Shown in pieces: positions 38,673 to 42,004 of a stretch of DNA of 42,004 nucleotides; position 1 is the first letter of the stretch, and each line of letters opens with the position of its first letter. This DNA is from an uncultured Oscillibacter sp. (GTDB lineage Bacteria; Bacillota; Clostridia; Oscillospirales; Oscillospiraceae): positions 1 through 42,004 of the forward strand of contig NZ_CANTJS010000022.1 of the NCBI RefSeq assembly GCF_947654275.1, in the 5' to 3' direction. The translations under genes were made by a program, and so were the position numbers. The notes beneath the pieces are model-generated. The model was not told the origin of the DNA. It worked only from the letters and a program-made list of their open reading frames with translations, and did no database searches.

Positions 38673-41600
38673 ATGGAAATCCCCCAGAAGAGAAAGCGGA
38701 TATTTGGCGGTGTGCTGCTTCTGCTGATGGCCTCGCTGGCCTTGGCCACGGCGGTTCTGGCGGCCAGCGGACAGTGGGCGGAGAGCGGCTCCTACAGTCT
38801 GGTGATTCAGAAGCAGTTCGCCACCGTGACGGAGCAGCCGCAGCTGGGCCCGGACGGCAAGCCGGTCCTTGGCCCGGACGGCCAGCCAGTCATGAAGGAA
38901 GTGGAGATTCCCGAGGAGGTTCTGGATGCGGCGAAGGAACAAACCTACCGCTTCCACATCAAGGGCTATTACCTGGAGAGACAGGGCGACGGGTCGCTGA
39001 AGGAAATCGAGATTGACGACATTGTGGAGATCGGACCGAAGTCGGAGGAGTGGAAGCCGGACGAAAGCGAGGAGGGCGTCCTCCCCTGGAAGATGTCAAA
39101 AACCCTGTACGCGCCGGGTCCCATCCACGTCACGGTGACGGAGATTACCAACGACGTGACTCTCAAGGTGGAGGGCATTGATTACAATATGGGCGACTCC
39201 CGGGTTGAAATGAGCACCCTGTTTACAGAGAGCCCCCAGATTCGGAACCTGAACAGCAACGGCAAAATCAGCATCTCCCGGCCCTCGACAAAGCTGGTTC
39301 ACACAGGCGGCGACGCCTTTGAAGAGGTGGAGGTCACCACCGAATCCGCCTTCCGGATTCACAGCGAATGGCCCTGGAATGATAACACGGTGGTCAAGCC
39401 CGGCAACTGGAAGGCGTTTGACGAGACGGTGCCGCTGGTTCCCGGAAAAGAAGGCTACCGGTGGACCGGCCTCTCGGCGGGGAAGTATACCATCGAGGAC
39501 CTGTCCGTCTCCGGCTATAACATCCAGCTGGGAGAACGGAGTGAGGAGGTCCAGGCGGGGGACACCGGTACCTTCTACATCAACAGCAAGCCCGGCAGGC
39601 TGGTGATTACCGCAGGCGGCACAGCCGGCGACGGCGGGAAGCACTATTATACGGTGGAGCGGGTCAATGCCCCTGGGGATGCGGAGCCCTTTGAAAAGCG
39701 GACCACCGAGGCCGTCGTGTCCGGAGCGGCCTATACGCTTGAAAACCTGCCCCGGGGCGAGTATGAGGTGACGGAGTACCGCGTTACCGATGTGCCCACC
39801 AAATTTACAGTCAATGTGGCCGAGACGGAGGAAAACCCTGTAACAAAATATTTGTTGAGCAAATACTTCACAGATAGCTCGGCGTCCAAGCCGAAAATGT
39901 GGACACTGAACGCCGGCGGAGATTATATTGATACATTCAAATACGGCCCGATGCAGTATCTCAAAGATGGAAAGTATGTAGCCGTTTCTTCGACGGTGAC
40001 CTATGACATGTATTATGGTCAGTACAAGGACGAGGACTCGAATCAATATACTTATTGGAGCCAGAAGGGTAAAAAGGCAAATACACGATACAGCTCAACA
40101 AGGAAGTTTACACCTTATCAGGGAGTGTTGTGGTTCGGCGTACATAATGTTCAGAATCCCTCCAATATGCCTGCACCTGCAAGACTTCAAATCCAGTGGA
40201 CGGAGCACACCAGAAAAGAAGAAAGCATCTACACACCGGAACTTGCCAACGTCAATTATTCTTACACTGTAGACGAACGGGGCTGGATGGAGATTACCGC
40301 GCCGACGGTCGATTCCGGCCAACCCGGCGCGAACGAGATCACCTACACCTATGAGCTCCGGAAGGAGGAAGACGGAGCTGCTGAGACGCTGACCCTGACC
40401 CCTGGCGAAACCCGCAGAATAGAGGGTCTGGAGGCGGGCAGTTATCTCCTGATGGAGAAGGTGAACCTGGACCAGCCGGACGGCTTTACCATGAAGATTT
40501 CCGGCGACCCCTTCGGCTCCAACGAGGCGGGAAAGGCCTTTGAGCTTACCGTGAAGGGCGACCGCCAGCTGACCATCACGAAGCCGCAGAGCACCCAGGA
40601 CGGAGGCCGGACCTATACCTTTGAGATTGAGCAGACAGACGGCAACAAAGCGTTCAAAAAGACCGTGACCCTCAAGGCGGGGGCGAGCGACAGCAGCATC
40701 GTCCTCCCAGAGGGCAAATACACAGTTACGCCCACGGACGACATGACCGAGGTGTTCCAGCTGACGTGCAGCGACACCAGCCAGGTTCAGGCGGCGGTTC
40801 CTTCTACCAGCTCCGCCACTGTGACCTTTACCAATGTGTTCACGCCGGGTACCATGGGTTACCGGTACGTCCACGAATACTACCTGAAGGACAACAAAGG
40901 GAACTACCACTACGAGGGGAACAGCCCCATTACCACGGTGGGCGGACGGAACGACGCGAGTGAGTTCTACGGTTCCCTTGATATCACAAAGGAACCGAAT
41001 TTCAGGTTCGCCGGCTCGGACGGCAAGCCGCAGACTTATGCCTATGAGTATATGCCCGAGAAGAACGCCTACGGGTATGTGACCGAAACGCCCTGGACCG
41101 GGAAACCCGGCTCGGATTTCCACCCGTTGAACGAGGGCACGGAAAAGGACAGCGGCAAAACGCTCTATTATCATTCGGACGATACGCTGGGCAGTCAGAA
41201 GTACATCGGAGTCACTGAGGATAAGAGCCAGATTATTGTTCTGCGCTATTTCCGGGTGCTGCCGGAGGACCAGAAGGGCAGCTACAAGTATGTCCATGTG
41301 TACTACCTCCGGGATGCCGAGGGCGACCACTGGGAGGGCACCAGCGCAATCACCACTGTGCCCGGCCAGCTTGGAATGACCTATTCCGCCAAAAACGTCA
41401 CTTTGAAGCCTGATTACAAGCCGGCGGGCAGTGAAAAGACCTACCGCTATGTCCATAATAACCGGCCCGACTACGGCAAGCTGACCGACGATCACACCGC
41501 TCCGTTTATAGAGCTGGTTCCCGTCACGGATGATCCGGCAGACCCGAATCATCACCACTATCTGCCCAACAGCGGCGCGGACAGCGTTTTAGCCACAGAG

Positions 41601-42004
41601 GACGGACAGAATATCATCATCCTGCGCTATTACCGGGAAGTCGGGTCGGAGGAGACCACCGGCTCTTACCAGATTGTCCACGAGTACTACTATCAGGAGG
41701 ACATGGAGGACCAGGGCGGCGTTGGAGACGGCTCTGAGGAAGAGCCCACGGCTCCGGAGCCCGAGGACGGCGGCCCCGAGGCGCCTCCCCCCGTTCAGGA
41801 CGAGGAAACCGGCGGAGCCGAGGATACGCCTCCCGCTCAGGACGGGGAAACCGGCGGAGCCGAGGATACGCCTCCCGCTCAGGACGAGGGGACCGGCGGA
41901 GCCGAGGATACGCCTCCCGCTCAGGACGAGGGAACCGGCGGAGCCGGGAATACGCCTCCCGCTCAGGACGAGGGAACCGGCGGAGCCGGGAATACGCCTC
42001 CCGC
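38673..42004 (+). CDS. Large secreted surface protein with CnaB-like and MucBP-like domains (partial)
   Basis: At least 1110 residues, open at the window edge. AGAAGGGAGAG precedes ATG 38673. A basic then hydrophobic signal peptide (RKRIFGGVLLLLMASLALATAVLA) ends near residue 31. The middle has several beta-sandwich segments ending in G-x-Y-x-(I/V/L) signatures: LSAGKYTIEDLSVSGY (about 265), LPRGEYEVTEY (about 355), LEAGSYLLMEK (about 584), LPEGKYTVTP (about 678). Three MucBP-like repeats begin near 728, 868 and 996: YRYVHEYYLKD, YKYVHVYYLRD and YQIVHEYYYQE, each with IT[TV]... and IIVLRYFR/IILRYYRE. A Pro/Glu tandem tail starts near 1033. An LPxTG anchor would be beyond the window. Likely an adhesin or pilin-like protein. 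Confidence 0.88.
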   Translation, partial: MEIPQKRKRIFGGVLLLLMASLALATAVLAASGQWAESGSYSLVIQKQFATVTEQPQLGPDGKPVLGPDGQPVMKEVEIPEEVLDAAKEQTYRFHIKGYYLERQGDGSLKEIEIDDIVEIGPKSEEWKPDESEEGVLPWKMSKTLYAPGPIHVTVTEITNDVTLKVEGIDYNMGDSRVEMSTLFTESPQIRNLNSNGKISISRPSTKLVHTGGDAFEEVEVTTESAFRIHSEWPWNDNTVVKPGNWKAFDETVPLVPGKEGYRWTGLSAGKYTIEDLSVSGYNIQLGERSEEVQAGDTGTFYINSKPGRLVITAGGTAGDGGKHYYTVERVNAPGDAEPFEKRTTEAVVSGAAYTLENLPRGEYEVTEYRVTDVPTKFTVNVAETEENPVTKYLLSKYFTDSSASKPKMWTLNAGGDYIDTFKYGPMQYLKDGKYVAVSSTVTYDMYYGQYKDEDSNQYTYWSQKGKKANTRYSSTRKFTPYQGVLWFGVHNVQNPSNMPAPARLQIQWTEHTRKEESIYTPELANVNYSYTVDERGWMEITAPTVDSGQPGANEITYTYELRKEEDGAAETLTLTPGETRRIEGLEAGSYLLMEKVNLDQPDGFTMKISGDPFGSNEAGKAFELTVKGDRQLTITKPQSTQDGGRTYTFEIEQTDGNKAFKKTVTLKAGASDSSIVLPEGKYTVTPTDDMTEVFQLTCSDTSQVQAAVPSTSSATVTFTNVFTPGTMGYRYVHEYYLKDNKGNYHYEGNSPITTVGGRNDASEFYGSLDITKEPNFRFAGSDGKPQTYAYEYMPEKNAYGYVTETPWTGKPGSDFHPLNEGTEKDSGKTLYYHSDDTLGSQKYIGVTEDKSQIIVLRYFRVLPEDQKGSYKYVHVYYLRDAEGDHWEGTSAITTVPGQLGMTYSAKNVTLKPDYKPAGSEKTYRYVHNNRPDYGKLTDDHTAPFIELVPVTDDPADPNHHHYLPNSGADSVLATEDGQNIIILRYYREVGSEETTGSYQIVHEYYYQEDMEDQGGVGDGSEEEPTAPEPEDGGPEAPPPVQDEETGGAEDTPPAQDGETGGAEDTPPAQDEGTGGAEDTPPAQDEGTGGAGNTPPAQDEGTGGAGNTPP
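41769..42004 (+). repeat. 42-bp in-frame tandem repeats in the surface protein
   Basis: Units start at 41769, 41811, 41853, 41895, 41937 and 41979 (last one cut by the window). Each encodes 14 residues of GGAEDTPPAQDEGT type; the first unit is more divergent (GGPEAPPPVQDEET). Copies 2-6 are nearly identical, which points to recent expansion. It would form an extended stalk. Confidence 0.92.

Overview
The window looks like a GC-rich Gram-positive gut anaerobe of class Clostridia, probably Oscillospiraceae (Flavonifractor, Lawsonibacter or Pseudoflavonifractor-like). This is inferred from gene content (class II GalT, DUF4349/DUF4358 lipoproteins, a CD3072-type TudS relative, an atypical second topoisomerase pair, a DUF3798 ABC transporter), strong Shine-Dalgarno sites and sigma-A type promoters. 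No taxonomic marker is present apart from one tRNA, so the genus is a guess.

Layout. 1-5.1 kb: two tandem amidohydrolases (plus) convergent with a galK-galT operon (minus). 5.1-9.4 kb (minus): DUF4358 lipoprotein, ATP-grasp protein, and an NCS2 purine/uracil-type permease followed by a PEBP protein. 9.5-15.4 kb (plus): a five-gene ABC importer (DUF3798 lipoprotein, double ATPase, two permeases, a small membrane-anchored protein), then a PepD dipeptidase. 17.0-18.5 kb: DUF1846 protein (minus). 18.7-24.5 kb (plus): YkvI-like permease, bactofilin, NUDIX hydrolase, TudS-like protein, SprA-like metalloprotease and DUF4349 lipoprotein. 24.7-29.5 kb: MBL-fold hydrolase, HAD phosphatase and FMN hydroxyacid oxidase as an operon; an XRE regulator divergent from a zinc-ribbon membrane protein; a D-2-hydroxyacid dehydrogenase. 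29.9-38.1 kb (mostly minus): tRNA-Gly, Glu-rich lipoprotein, LUD protein, YitT, a ParC-like subunit, a small accessory island, then a ParE-like subunit. 38.5-42 kb (plus): a large secreted repeat protein that runs off the window.

The most unusual content is non-coding. A family of three ~190-bp elements (165-355, 21825-22013, 28322-28506) has TATAG-type inverted ends. Each element folds into two neighbouring multi-hairpin domains whose closing stems differ in sequence between copies but keep pairing, including a bulge at the same place. Two copies begin right after predicted -10 boxes, so they would form the 5' leader of the downstream gene. A C-terminal remnant of a Y1/RAYT-type transposase lies at 34817-34981, a family known to mobilise palindromic REP elements. 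I infer, but cannot show, that the two are related.

Other points: an amidohydrolase paralogue that has lost its metal-site Asp; a terminator-like leader before the DUF3798 importer and another before parE; an ECF-sigma type promoter before DUF4349 with no sigma gene nearby; a copied fragment of the parC start next to tiny membrane genes between parC and parE; and several in-frame tandem repeats in surface or secreted proteins.
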